Source of the DNA: SURF-32 sp964648365
GTDB lineage: Bacteria > Planctomycetota > Phycisphaerae > UBA1845
Assembly: GCA_964648365.1 (NCBI GenBank)
Contig: CAZYLK010000006.1
Coordinates: 1 to 64,000, forward strand
DNA: 64,000 bases
Direction of reading: 5' to 3'
The translations under genes were made by a program, and so were the position numbers. Under the pieces are notes generated by a model, which saw only the letters and a program-made list of their open reading frames with translations, ran no database searches and had not been told where the DNA came from. This document shows positions 36,689 to 46,600 of the stretch, piece after piece (position 1 is the stretch's first letter; the number at the start of each line of letters is the position of its first letter).

Positions 36689-39600
36689 CTAGAGGCGATA
36701 GCGCCTCCGGCCGGCCAGCATGGCCGTCAGACCCAGCAGCGAGCCGAGCACACCGAACAACATGCCGAACCCGCAGACGGTTCCGCCGTCGCCGCCCTGG
36801 CCGGCTTCGTTGTCGTTCTCCTGCGGAGCGGTGTTGTCGTTGCCGTTGTCCACCACGCGGGCGGTGACCGTCACGATCTCGAACGGGGCCGTGTCAGACA
36901 GGCCCGCCGGGTCGGTAACCGTCAACTGCACCTCGTAGCGACCGGCCGCGTCGAAGCGGAAGTTCACTTCCGCCCCGGACTCGTCGCGGGCGATCACGTC
37001 GCCGGACTCGGCGTCGCGGAACTCCCAGGCGTACGACAGGGCGTCGCCGTCCGGATCGACCGAGGCGCTCTCGAAGGTGAGCGTCAGCGGCGCGGTTCCG
37101 CTACGACTGCCGGAAGCGATGTACGCCGTCGGCGCCCTGTTCACCAGGGCCGGTTCCACCACGATCTTCTGCGTACGCGTGCCGCGGCCGCCATGTTCGT
37201 CCGCCACAAGCAGGCGGGCGAAGAACGTCCCGACTTCGTCGTACGTGTGAACGACCTGCACGCCCTCACCGGTCGTGCCGTCGCCGAAGTCCCACAGATA
37301 CGCCAGCGCGTCCTGGTCGGGGTCGGTGGATCCACCGCCGTTGAACCGGACGGTCAACGGCGCCGGGCCGGTGGCCACGTCCACGTTCACCACCGCGACC
37401 GGCGGACGGTTGGGCTCGATGTCCGGCCCGCCGCCGCCTTCGCCCTGGGTCACGAGGACCGTGCGCGAACGGCTGTGCGAGTTGCCGTCGGTGTCGAGCA
37501 CCGTGAGCTGCACGCGGAACGTACCCGGCCGCTCGTAGGTATGAGTGGCGCGGACGCCTTCCGTGGCCGAGGTGCCGTCACCCCAATCCCACGTGTAGCT
37601 GACGATCGGACCCTGCAGGTCGCGCGACAGGCTGCCGTCGACGCTGACCTCGAACGGAGTCTCGCCCTGCGGCGGATCCGGCTCGATCGAGAACTTCGCC
37701 ACCGGACGCTCGATCTCCACGCCGCCCTCGAAGACGGTGATGTTGATCGAGGCGCGGCCGACGCCCAGCTTCTGGTCGCGGACGTAAGCCGTCGCCCGGA
37801 AGTCGCCGTTCTCACGGTACGTGAAGACGTAGTCACCGTTGCCGTTGATGTTGATCGGGCCGGTCGCGTCGATCTTGCCGTCCGTCTCGAAGTCCCACTC
37901 GACGATCAGGTTCTGATCGCCGTCCGGGTCGATCGACTTCGACGCATTGAACGTCACGTCCAGCGGCGCCACGCCCAGCAGCGGGGTCGCCTTGATCGAG
38001 GCCACCGGGTTGCTGTTACCGACGAGGATGTCGCGGAACGCAGAACTGCACTTCGGCTCTTCGGCGTCGTCACAGACGGTCAGCATCGGGCGGCACGGGC
38101 GGAAGTTGCCCTGCTCGTCCTTGCACTCGTTGAAGTACGTGTGCGCGACCACCGGCAGCGGGCTCTTGGGAGAACCGTCGCCGAAGTCCCACTCGTACGT
38201 CAACTGGCCGCCCTCCGGATCGCTCGACCCGGTGCCGTCGAAGGTCACCTGGAGCGGCACGGGACCGCTGACCGGGTTGGCCTTGATGACGGCGTTCGGA
38301 GCGCCGTTGAGAACCTGGATCTCGATCTGCGTCTGGCCGCTGTAGCCTTCGCTGTTCGTCGCGACCAGTGTCACCGTGAAGCGACCCGGGCGGGTGAACA
38401 GGTGCTCGACCAGCGGGCCGGTGGCCGGCCCGGAGCCGTCGCCGAACAGCCAGCGGAAGGTCATCGCAAGACCCTCAGGCTCGACCGAACTGCGGGCGTC
38501 GAACTTGACCAGCAGCGGCGGATCGCCACTGAGGCGGTCCGCGATGATCTTCGCGATCGGGCCCTGGCTGATCGTGTGCTCGCGGATCGTGATGTCGAAG
38601 CTCGGCGCGGTCTTGCCCGTCGTGACGATCGTGAACTGATCGTCCAACTGGAACTCGACCGGAACGTCACGGCACTCTTCGCCGTTTTCGTTGCAGACAC
38701 GGCGGCTTCCCTTGTTGATCACAAAGGAAATCTGACCGTCATCCGATGTGTACGGCTGGCCGAGCGTCGCCTGCGACGCAGGGCCGCTCAGCGTTCCGCG
38801 AACGTTCCACTTCTCACCGAACGGCGACTTCGTATTGATCACCCACGTCTCAAAGCGGGCGGTCGAATCGAGGTCGACGACCTGGTAATCCAGCGAGAGC
38901 ACCGGCTCGGCGCCGGTCATCTGGACCGCCGTGGTCAGCGTCGTCTGCGTGACCGCGGTGATCTCGAAGATGCCCCAGCCGAGTTCGATCAGGTCCAGAT
39001 AGTCACCGGCCTGGACGCCGTCCGTGACAAACGTCTTGGACGGGTCGCTGAGCGTATTGAGGCTGACGGAGGCGAACTCGCCGGTCGTCTTGAGCACCGG
39101 GGTGTCCACGGCCGTCGGTTCGATCTGGCCGATGCCCAGCGTGCGCCGATTCGGCTTGCCGAACTCGCCCACGTCCGGGGTCGAAACCGCTTCGTCCCCC
39201 GAGTTGCCCGGACCGGGCACCAGGTAGGCGAAGAGGTAGTACGTACCGTCGGGCAGATCCTGGATGTCCCACCACACGGTCAGCTTCTCGCGACCGGGCC
39301 GCGACTTGCGGACCGAGCCGACGAAGTTCGCCCCGTTCGGTGCGATCTCAAGCTCTTCCGGATTCGTGGTGTGGAACAGGTACACCGACGAGCCGCCGTG
39401 AACGTCGTTCACCTCGAAGTGGACGCGATAACGCCCGTTGATCGACGAGCCGGTCAACTGGAACCGGAACGACGGCAACGTCTGCGGAATCCACGTCACG
39501 TCGATGATCGAATCGCCGCTCGGCAGGTGCGTGATGTTGTCCAGCTCCAGGCCGCTGCTGCTGCGGTGCGCGACCCAGTTGTTGTTCGGGTCGGTATCCG

Positions 39601-42600
39601 CATTCCAGCTCCGATTCGGGTTGTTGCCCGGGAAGTCCGGATCAAGCTCACCCGGGAACGGATCGCCCGCGTCGCCGCAGTCGATGCCGTCTTCCAGTTC
39701 TTCCAGGCCGTCCGCCTGAAGGTTGTGGAACTGGAACGGATAGGAACGCTGCTGCGGAGGACGACCTTCCAGGTTCTCATCGTCGTTGGTGCGCTGGATC
39801 ATCAGACCCGGACCCGGAAGCTGCGTATCGAACGGGCTTTCCGGATCGGTCTGCGACCAGACCCAGAACCGCTCGCGACCGCCCTTGTTGGTGCCGTCGC
39901 GCGGGTTCTCGATGTAGAACACCGCGTCGTTCGCCTTCTCGTACGGCGCCACCGTGATGGAACGGGGCACGCCCGGCGTCACTTCCGCGGTGAAGTCGTT
40001 TTCCTGAATCCAGTTGGTGCACGGATAGGCCTTCAGGAACGGCGAAGGATGCACCATGCCGCCGCTGGCCATGATGTCCCACTCTCCGATCGGGCAGTTG
40101 ATGTGAACGCCCGGCGGCGAGAAGACGTCATAGTCGTACAGGTCCGGCCAGCCCTCCCAGGAGTGGCCGTACTCGTGCGCCGAGTAGCCGATCTGGAAGC
40201 CCTCGGTGGGCAGGTTGGCGTTACCCTCGCCCCCCACGCCCAGCGCGATCACCAGGTCGTGGAAGTGCATGTTCATCGTGTACGTGACCGCCGTCTGGCA
40301 GCCGCTCTGCTGATTCGGGTGAGGCACGTAGCACGAGTTGTCGTTCTTGCGATAGACAAAACGATCGCCTTCGCGCACCAGCCGCTGATCCGACCAGTCC
40401 GGATACATGTGGATGGCGTCGCTGGGCTCTTTGAAGTCCTCGGTGTGGATCGGATAGAACGACGGCGCCCGCGGGAACCGCTGACCGCCCTCGCTGCCGT
40501 AAGAGCCTTCGGGCAGCAGCACGATACCCGACTGGAAGCCGGTGGACTTGACGAACTTCAGGTAGTCCGTATCGAACTGGGCGTAGTTCTGGATCGGATC
40601 CAGGAACACAGCGAAGGTCGCCTCGGCCGGGCACAACACCCGCCGCATCGACGCCTCGTCGTTGAACGCCTCCCACTGCCACTGGTAATCCAGCGCCTCG
40701 ACCAGGTCTTCCATCATGCGCTGACGGTTCCACGGATAGTCTTCCGAGGTGCCGCCGAGCGAATCGAAGTCCTGGGTATAGTTCTCGGCGCGGGCTGGCC
40801 GCGTCTCACCCTGGTCGACCATGCCGTCCAGGTTGTAGTCGCGGAAACCGATGCCCATACCCTGCACCTGACCCTCGGCGGGTGTGGCGAAGGGGTGATA
40901 GGTGGAGCCGCCACGGTCGATGACCCAGGCGTGACCGTTCGACTGACCGCCCGCCTCGGGGGCGTTCGGGTCGATGTTCGTGCGCCACGTCAGCCATTCC
41001 AGGATACACACGTCGCCGGAGTCGAAACCGCCGTTGCCGTGAATGTTGGTGGCGTACGGGCCGGCAGCAATACCGATCTGGTCCGGCGAAAGCTGCGGAA
41101 CGCCATGCTCGTGCGAGCCTACGTCACGGCCCCAGACGGCGACGTATTCCTCGGACCCAAAGGTTACCAGGTCGCTGAGCGGATAGGTGATCTCGCCCAG
41201 GCGCTGATCGCCGGCGTGGTGATACTTCGAGGACGCCAGGTCGTCATGCTCGACCCAGCCGTCGTAGTACCCGAACTCCTCGTCCGGAAGGACGGGCTCG
41301 TCGTTGTCGTCACTGGCGAACAAACGGAACGGATCGTCGGGCAGGCCGACGCCGCCGCCGCTCCATCCGCCGACGTTGGGCGCGAACCAGCGCTTCTCGC
41401 CTTCACCCGAAGGTTCGACGACCGGAGGCACGGGGAACTCGGGATCAAACTCGCGCATGCGCGGGCTGTTGGACGAACCGGCCAGCGGGGTGCACTCGGG
41501 AACGTTCCGCTGGCGCGGATCGCGCGGGCAGTTCTCAGGATCGGACGGACCGTAGCCGCCCTCCGGCCACGGCGGCGGAGCCGAGTCCTCACCGTAACGG
41601 TCGAGCCAGAACTGCTCGTACCAGGGCTCTTCGATCGCGTACATCGGGCCGATCGGCGAGTTGGACGCCGCCGAGGCGCCCGGCTTCGGAATCGTGCCGC
41701 TGAAGCGGTTGTTGCCCGCGTCCTGCATCATCTTGCTGGAACCGCGGTCAATGAAGAGGTCCGGCGAATCGTAGAAGCCGTTGCCCGTCCGACCGATCGG
41801 GTTGTTGATCAGGTCGAACGTCTTCAGCACTTCCTTGATGCCCGGATAGTTCGAGTCGACGTAAGCGTCCGCGACGGGCACCCACACGCCGTTGGCCGAG
41901 GAGCCGGTCGGGTTCCACATGACCATGAAGTCCTCGAACGGCTCGACGAAGTCGACGTTGTTGTCGAGATCCCAGTCGTCAAACTCGCAGCAGATCGGCA
42001 GAACCTCGCCGCCGCACTCCGGCGGGGCGCCTTCGTAGGAATTGCTCGGGTCGCAGGTCAGGCCGTAGATGCCGTCAATGCAATCCGGATCGGGATCCTG
42101 CTCAGGATCTTCGCACTGGCAGCAGGGAGGCAGTTCCGTGCCTTCCGGCACGCAGTTCGTCAGTGCTTCGTAGTTGCCGCACTCGGCCACGCTGCCGCCG
42201 GCATCCAGCGGAATGACGCACTCGCCGGTGCGGAAGCCCGGATTGAAGTTGCCGTCGGGCTGTCCGAATCCGAATTCGCCTTCCGGGCCGTCGCCACCCC
42301 AGTCGCAGGCGGCCATCTCAAGGTCGCCGCAGCCAGGCTCGTCGCAACCACGAGGTCCGACGACGCCCTCCGGATCGCCTTCGCAGGGACCGAAGCGGCA
42401 CATCATGTCAAATTTCTCGTCCAGCCCGTCCCACATCCGGTCGCCGTCAAGGTCGATGAAGCGCTCGCCCGGTGTGTAGACGTTGAACCCAACGGCCGGG
42501 AAGTCGTCCACGCCGGAACCGCGCGGCTTCGGGGCGTTCGGCAACTCAGCGACAAGGTCGAGAATGATCAACGCACCGCACTTGGAGGGCGTGATCGTCG

Positions 42601-43108
42601 GATTCTGGTCCCCCGGGGGTGCCGGCATACAGTCGCAGAACTCTTCACCCGCACCATAGGCATAGCCGGCCGGCGTGAAGTTCTCGATGTAGGGCGGCCC
42701 CGGCGTGCAGGCCGTGGCGGCGCGCACGCGAAGGTTGATGTAGTCCTGCGGCGTGGGCAGATCCCACTCGTTCGGACCGTCAATACGCCACGGCAGATTC
42801 GTCCAGTCCGTCACCTCGCCGGTGATCGTCACGGCGCCGTAGCTGATCTCCTCCCAGTACTCCGCAAAGGAGTCCGGACGCTCGAAATACACCTCCTTGA
42901 AGCGACCCCGCGCCACGTAGCCCTCCTCCGGGTCGCCGCCGAAGCCGGTCTCCGGATCCAGGAAGGACTTGGGCGAGTGGGCCAGAATCACGAGGTAAGA
43001 TCGTTCTTCGGCCTGCGCTCGCTCGATCGTCGCCACCGACGCCGCGGCCACACAGAAGGCCAGCGCCGTCAACGGCCAGGATCGACTTCTCTTGTTACGC
43101 GCTCTCAT
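36689..43108 (-). CDS. M6-type secreted metalloprotease with six PKD domains and CGxG sorting-like tail
   Basis: Starting from the ATG at 43108 the protein has 2139 residues. A Sec signal (RSRSWPLTALAFCVAAASVATIERAQAEE) begins it. The catalytic part resembles immune-inhibitor-A/M6 peptidases: YSAHEYGHSWEGWPDLYDYD near residue 980 carries the HExxH zinc motif, but one extra residue lies between the second histidine and the conserved glycine. Large calcium- and cysteine-rich insertions surround it. From about 1515 to 2080 six PKD domains occur (YTWDWGDGTS, YLWDFGDGTT and others). The end is an NDN-rich linker, a CGFGM block, one membrane helix and GRRRYRL, resembling C-terminal sorting signals with a modified cysteine. 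It is probably cell-surface anchored or released after processing. A longer upstream frame is unlikely. Confidence 0.9.
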   Translation of the reverse strand: MRARNKRSRSWPLTALAFCVAAASVATIERAQAEERSYLVILAHSPKSFLDPETGFGGDPEEGYVARGRFKEVYFERPDSFAEYWEEISYGAVTITGEVTDWTNLPWRIDGPNEWDLPTPQDYINLRVRAATACTPGPPYIENFTPAGYAYGAGEEFCDCMPAPPGDQNPTITPSKCGALIILDLVAELPNAPKPRGSGVDDFPAVGFNVYTPGERFIDLDGDRMWDGLDEKFDMMCRFGPCEGDPEGVVGPRGCDEPGCGDLEMAACDWGGDGPEGEFGFGQPDGNFNPGFRTGECVIPLDAGGSVAECGNYEALTNCVPEGTELPPCCQCEDPEQDPDPDCIDGIYGLTCDPSNSYEGAPPECGGEVLPICCEFDDWDLDNNVDFVEPFEDFMVMWNPTGSSANGVWVPVADAYVDSNYPGIKEVLKTFDLINNPIGRTGNGFYDSPDLFIDRGSSKMMQDAGNNRFSGTIPKPGASAASNSPIGPMYAIEEPWYEQFWLDRYGEDSAPPPWPEGGYGPSDPENCPRDPRQRNVPECTPLAGSSNSPRMREFDPEFPVPPVVEPSGEGEKRWFAPNVGGWSGGGVGLPDDPFRLFASDDNDEPVLPDEEFGYYDGWVEHDDLASSKYHHAGDQRLGEITYPLSDLVTFGSEEYVAVWGRDVGSHEHGVPQLSPDQIGIAAGPYATNIHGNGGFDSGDVCILEWLTWRTNIDPNAPEAGGQSNGHAWVIDRGGSTYHPFATPAEGQVQGMGIGFRDYNLDGMVDQGETRPARAENYTQDFDSLGGTSEDYPWNRQRMMEDLVEALDYQWQWEAFNDEASMRRVLCPAEATFAVFLDPIQNYAQFDTDYLKFVKSTGFQSGIVLLPEGSYGSEGGQRFPRAPSFYPIHTEDFKEPSDAIHMYPDWSDQRLVREGDRFVYRKNDNSCYVPHPNQQSGCQTAVTYTMNMHFHDLVIALGVGGEGNANLPTEGFQIGYSAHEYGHSWEGWPDLYDYDVFSPPGVHINCPIGEWDIMASGGMVHPSPFLKAYPCTNWIQENDFTAEVTPGVPRSITVAPYEKANDAVFYIENPRDGTNKGGRERFWVWSQTDPESPFDTQLPGPGLMIQRTNDDENLEGRPPQQRSYPFQFHNLQADGLEELEDGIDCGDAGDPFPGELDPDFPGNNPNRSWNADTDPNNNWVAHRSSSGLELDNITHLPSGDSIIDVTWIPQTLPSFRFQLTGSSINGRYRVHFEVNDVHGGSSVYLFHTTNPEELEIAPNGANFVGSVRKSRPGREKLTVWWDIQDLPDGTYYLFAYLVPGPGNSGDEAVSTPDVGEFGKPNRRTLGIGQIEPTAVDTPVLKTTGEFASVSLNTLSDPSKTFVTDGVQAGDYLDLIELGWGIFEITAVTQTTLTTAVQMTGAEPVLSLDYQVVDLDSTARFETWVINTKSPFGEKWNVRGTLSGPASQATLGQPYTSDDGQISFVINKGSRRVCNENGEECRDVPVEFQLDDQFTIVTTGKTAPSFDITIREHTISQGPIAKIIADRLSGDPPLLVKFDARSSVEPEGLAMTFRWLFGDGSGPATGPLVEHLFTRPGRFTVTLVATNSEGYSGQTQIEIQVLNGAPNAVIKANPVSGPVPLQVTFDGTGSSDPEGGQLTYEWDFGDGSPKSPLPVVAHTYFNECKDEQGNFRPCRPMLTVCDDAEEPKCSSAFRDILVGNSNPVASIKATPLLGVAPLDVTFNASKSIDPDGDQNLIVEWDFETDGKIDATGPININGNGDYVFTYRENGDFRATAYVRDQKLGVGRASINITVFEGGVEIERPVAKFSIEPDPPQGETPFEVSVDGSLSRDLQGPIVSYTWDWGDGTSATEGVRATHTYERPGTFRVQLTVLDTDGNSHSRSRTVLVTQGEGGGGPDIEPNRPPVAVVNVDVATGPAPLTVRFNGGGSTDPDQDALAYLWDFGDGTTGEGVQVVHTYDEVGTFFARLLVADEHGGRGTRTQKIVVEPALVNRAPTAYIASGSRSGTAPLTLTFESASVDPDGDALSYAWEFRDAESGDVIARDESGAEVNFRFDAAGRYEVQLTVTDPAGLSDTAPFEIVTVTARVVDNGNDNTAPQENDNEAGQGGDGGTVCGFGMLFGVLGSLLGLTAMLAGRRRYRL

Positions 43109-43607
43109 AACTGTTTCACTCCCGTGCCTTCGACCCCCGTCACCCTCGTTGGCGGCGGAAGGCCAATGCCAAACATTCGCACTCGTGGCTTCTAAACTCC
43201 AAATCCCGGACCGAAGGTCGAGTAGCGGCACTCGGCCGGTGCAAAGCGGCGGATCGAACGTGTCGGCCAGCGAAATCCAGCGAGAGAGATCTTCCGACAC
43301 GACCGCAGCCGCCATGCCGCGCCGACACCCCCAAGGCCCGCCCCAGCGTCGCAGGCCGGCTACGCATTCCGGGGGTCGGAATCGACGGCAATCGTATCGC
43401 CCGTGTTAAGTGTCCGTCAACCGGTAAACCCCCTCGACTGCGCGGGATTCCGCATCCGGGGCGATTATCGGCGCGACCGGAAGGTTCTCGGCCCGAACCG
43501 CGCCCGGGCCGGGTAAAAGGAACGGCGCCGGGTGGAAAACTCCCACCCGGCGCCGCGTTCGTGAACTCACGTTATCCGGACCGGTCGGTCCGGGCGATGG
43601 CCAAGAG
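43109..43607. other. Intergenic region between two secreted giants
   Basis: This 499-bp stretch contains the terminator at 43523-43555 and the leader of the metalloprotease gene. Besides short inverted repeats such as GTGTCGG/CCGACAC near 43258-43300, I see no riboswitch-like pattern or gene. Confidence 0.5.
43523..43555 (-). terminator. Strong intrinsic terminator after the FG-GAP gene
   Basis: CGGCGCCGGGTGG and CCACCCGGCGCCG form a perfect 13-bp stem with a 7-nt loop on the minus strand. It is followed by TTCCTTTTA, 53 bases beyond the stop codon. Confidence 0.8.
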
Positions 43608-46600
43608 TTATGGAACCTGGCCGCCGTAGATCAGGTAGGCCTCGCCGCCGTTCTGGACGCCGACGCCCGTGATCGAGTCGCGGCGCGGATCGGCCAGAAC
43701 CGACCCGATGATGATATCCGCGATCCCGTCGCCGTCCACGTCGCCCGCCGTGGACAGGCCGAACGAACGACCCCGACCGGACTTACCGTCGATGCCGCCC
43801 ATGTTCGCGTCCCCGGCGTCGCCGCCGCCCAGGTGGTCGCCCGCGCGACGCCCGGCGATCATGAAGCCCCGCATCGCGCTGCTGCCCAGCGCCTCGACGC
43901 CGAGGATCCCGGTGCCGCCCAGCAGGTCGAACCGGTTCATGTCGCCGTCCGAGCCGTAAATGACGTACACCAGGCCCGCTTCCGCCATCGTGTCATCGAA
44001 ACCGGGCAGATCGAACGTGTCGCCGATCGGATCCGGCAGGCCGTCGAAGTCCAGGTCCAGACCCGGCGTCGTCAGCACGTCGTTGGCGTCGGACGGATCG
44101 GGGTCGATGCGCGGCGTGGCGTAGGGCGCCGCGACCAGCAGGTCGTCGATGCCGTCGCCGTTCACGTCCCCGCCGTTGGCCACGTTGAACCCGAAGTTAC
44201 CGTCCGCATCGAGCGCGTTACCGGTGATAATCGCCGCCCGGCCGGTGGCCAGAAGCGTCTCGATCAACACGCCGTGCTGCGGGCTGGTCAGGTTCGAGTC
44301 CGCGAAGATGATCACGATCTGGCCCTGGCCGTCATTGGCATTGGGGCTGCCCACGACCAGATCGCCCACGCCGTCGCCGTTGAAGTCGACGCCGGAGGTG
44401 ATGGTGGAACCGAAGGCGTCCGGCGTCGCCGCGACGACCAGCACGCCCTGCAAGCGCTCCGGATCGTCCGTCGCCAGGCTCAGCTTTTCGAGGACGTAGT
44501 CATCCTCGATCGCCTGCTCGCGACGGAAGGCGATGTACAACCGGCCCAGACCCTCATTGGCATCCGGGGCGCCGATCGCAAAGTCGTTGCGACCGTCGCG
44601 GTTGAAGTCCGAAATGCCGGTGAGGGTGCTGATGTGGTCGCCTTCCAGTCCGGCGATGCGCGTCGCATCGATGTTATCGATGCGGGCGATGCCGCTGACG
44701 CTGTCGCAGTGACTGGGCGAACCCACGACGTACTGGTGCGGCCGCGGAGGCATTGCGCCGCCCGAGCCTTCCCAGAGATTGCGATTCTCGAAGATGTACG
44801 CCACACCGGCGCCGCTGATCTGGGTGGAACCCAGACCGCTGATCTCCGGACCCGTCTCCGTGCCGACATCGCCGCCGCAGCAGAGCAGGCCGCGCGCGAC
44901 GCGATTGGGCGCCGAGACGATGAGTTCACCGTCCGATCCAGGCGTCTGAATCGTCACCGACGCGGAGGTGGCGAAGGCGTCATCAATGCCGATGCCGATG
45001 ATGCGGGCCCCGATCGGCTCGATCACCGCGGCCGTGTCGGGGTAGAACCCGCTGAATCCGGCGCCGGGGACGAGGAGCGGGGACGACGGCTGACAGATCT
45101 GTCGGCCGCCGCAGAGCGTCAGACACGGACCCCAGCCCGCGGCACATCCGTTCAGGACGTACTGCGTGATGAAGTCGTCCGCCAGCGACGGTGCGAAGCC
45201 CATGTCGCCGGCCCACACGGTCAGGCTGTCCAGCGCGCCGTCCGTGTTCGGCATCACGCAGCTACCCACGCACTCGCCGGTCTCCGGGTCGACCGAGAAG
45301 TTATCCGCGAAGGCAAGCTCCTCGTAACCGCCGTAGGCGACGCTGCTGGTGAAAAGCTGTCCGACCAGATCCAGGTGAATCACAGGGGCGCCGCCCGACT
45401 GCGGTTCGCCCAGAATCCGGTTCTTGCTGCTGACGATCACCAGACCGCCGCGCAGGAACTGATCCTCCTCCTCCAGCGTGCAGAGGAAATCCGGGTCAAT
45501 CACGCCATCCTGGAACGGACTGATGTTATGCCCGCGGGACGCCGTGTTCGGGAAGCCGAAGGCCAGCTCCGCAATGCCGTCTCCGTCCACGTCCGGCAGC
45601 GGGATGACGAAGGTCATGCCGTCCGTCTCGTTGCTGCCTTCCGGCGTGCGGATGCCGGAGAAGGAAACGCCCTTCAGCAGGGACGTGCCGATCGAGTTCA
45701 GGTTGTAGATGCCCGAGTACCGCGTGCTGCGGCCGTACACCATATAGGCCTCGCCCGGTCCGATGCCGGTCGGGTTGATGAAAAACGGCTTGCCGTAGCG
45801 CGAGAGGACCGCGAACTCGTCGCGGCCGTCGCCGTCCAGGTCGCCAGGCGACGCGAACGACGTGCCCGCGTTGTCTTCGACGTTGACGCCCTCGAAGATC
45901 GCCGCGGAGATGCCGCGCAGGCCCACGCCCGGCGCCCCCGCCCAGATGATCGCCGGCAGGCCGGACACGTGAACCGTCGTGGGCGCAGGAACCAGCAGTT
46001 CCGCCACGTCCGGATCGTTGAACCGGATGCGGACGAAGACCTGGTAGATGCCGGACGTGTCCTGCGAGAAGACCGTGCTGCGGACGTCGGTCGACGACGG
46101 CGGCAGGATCTCGATCTCACCCTCGACCAGCCCGCCGTCGGCATCCATGCGCTGATAGAACACGTCCACCGTGCCCGCCGTCGGCGGGACGTTGGTATCC
46201 CACTCGACGTCGACCTCCGCGCCCGGCTGCACCGTGACGCCGAGGTTGGGCGCGAGCACTTCCAGTGTGGGCGTCTTGACGACGATCAGGCGGCCGGCGG
46301 CGTACGCGCTGACCGGATCGTTGATATTGTCCACCACGGTGCCGCCGATGGCGTAGGTGCCCTCGGCGATGTCTTCGGTGCTGATCTGCAGCGACACCGT
46401 CGCCGGATCGGCCCCGATCAGGAGGAAGTCTTCATTACCGTTGTTCGGCGTGGTGTCCACGTCGAGGAAGATGCTGACCGAACCCTCCGCGCCATCCTCC
46501 CGAATGGTCGCGGCAAACGTCGTTGTGACGATCTCCGTCAGGAAGGTGCGAACGTCGGCGCTGGGCGCCGTGAACACGAGGGTCGGCGGCTTCGGCGCCG

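Noticed and set aside
36470..43195. Uninterrupted 2241-codon frame opposite the M6/PKD metalloprotease
   Set aside because: Its translation is arginine-, valine- and histidine-rich with no domains, while the minus-strand frame has clear catalytic and PKD motifs. It is a GC3-driven shadow.
43109..43522. c-di-GMP or cobalamin riboswitch upstream of the metalloprotease
   Set aside because: I looked for the conserved cores of both classes and did not find them.
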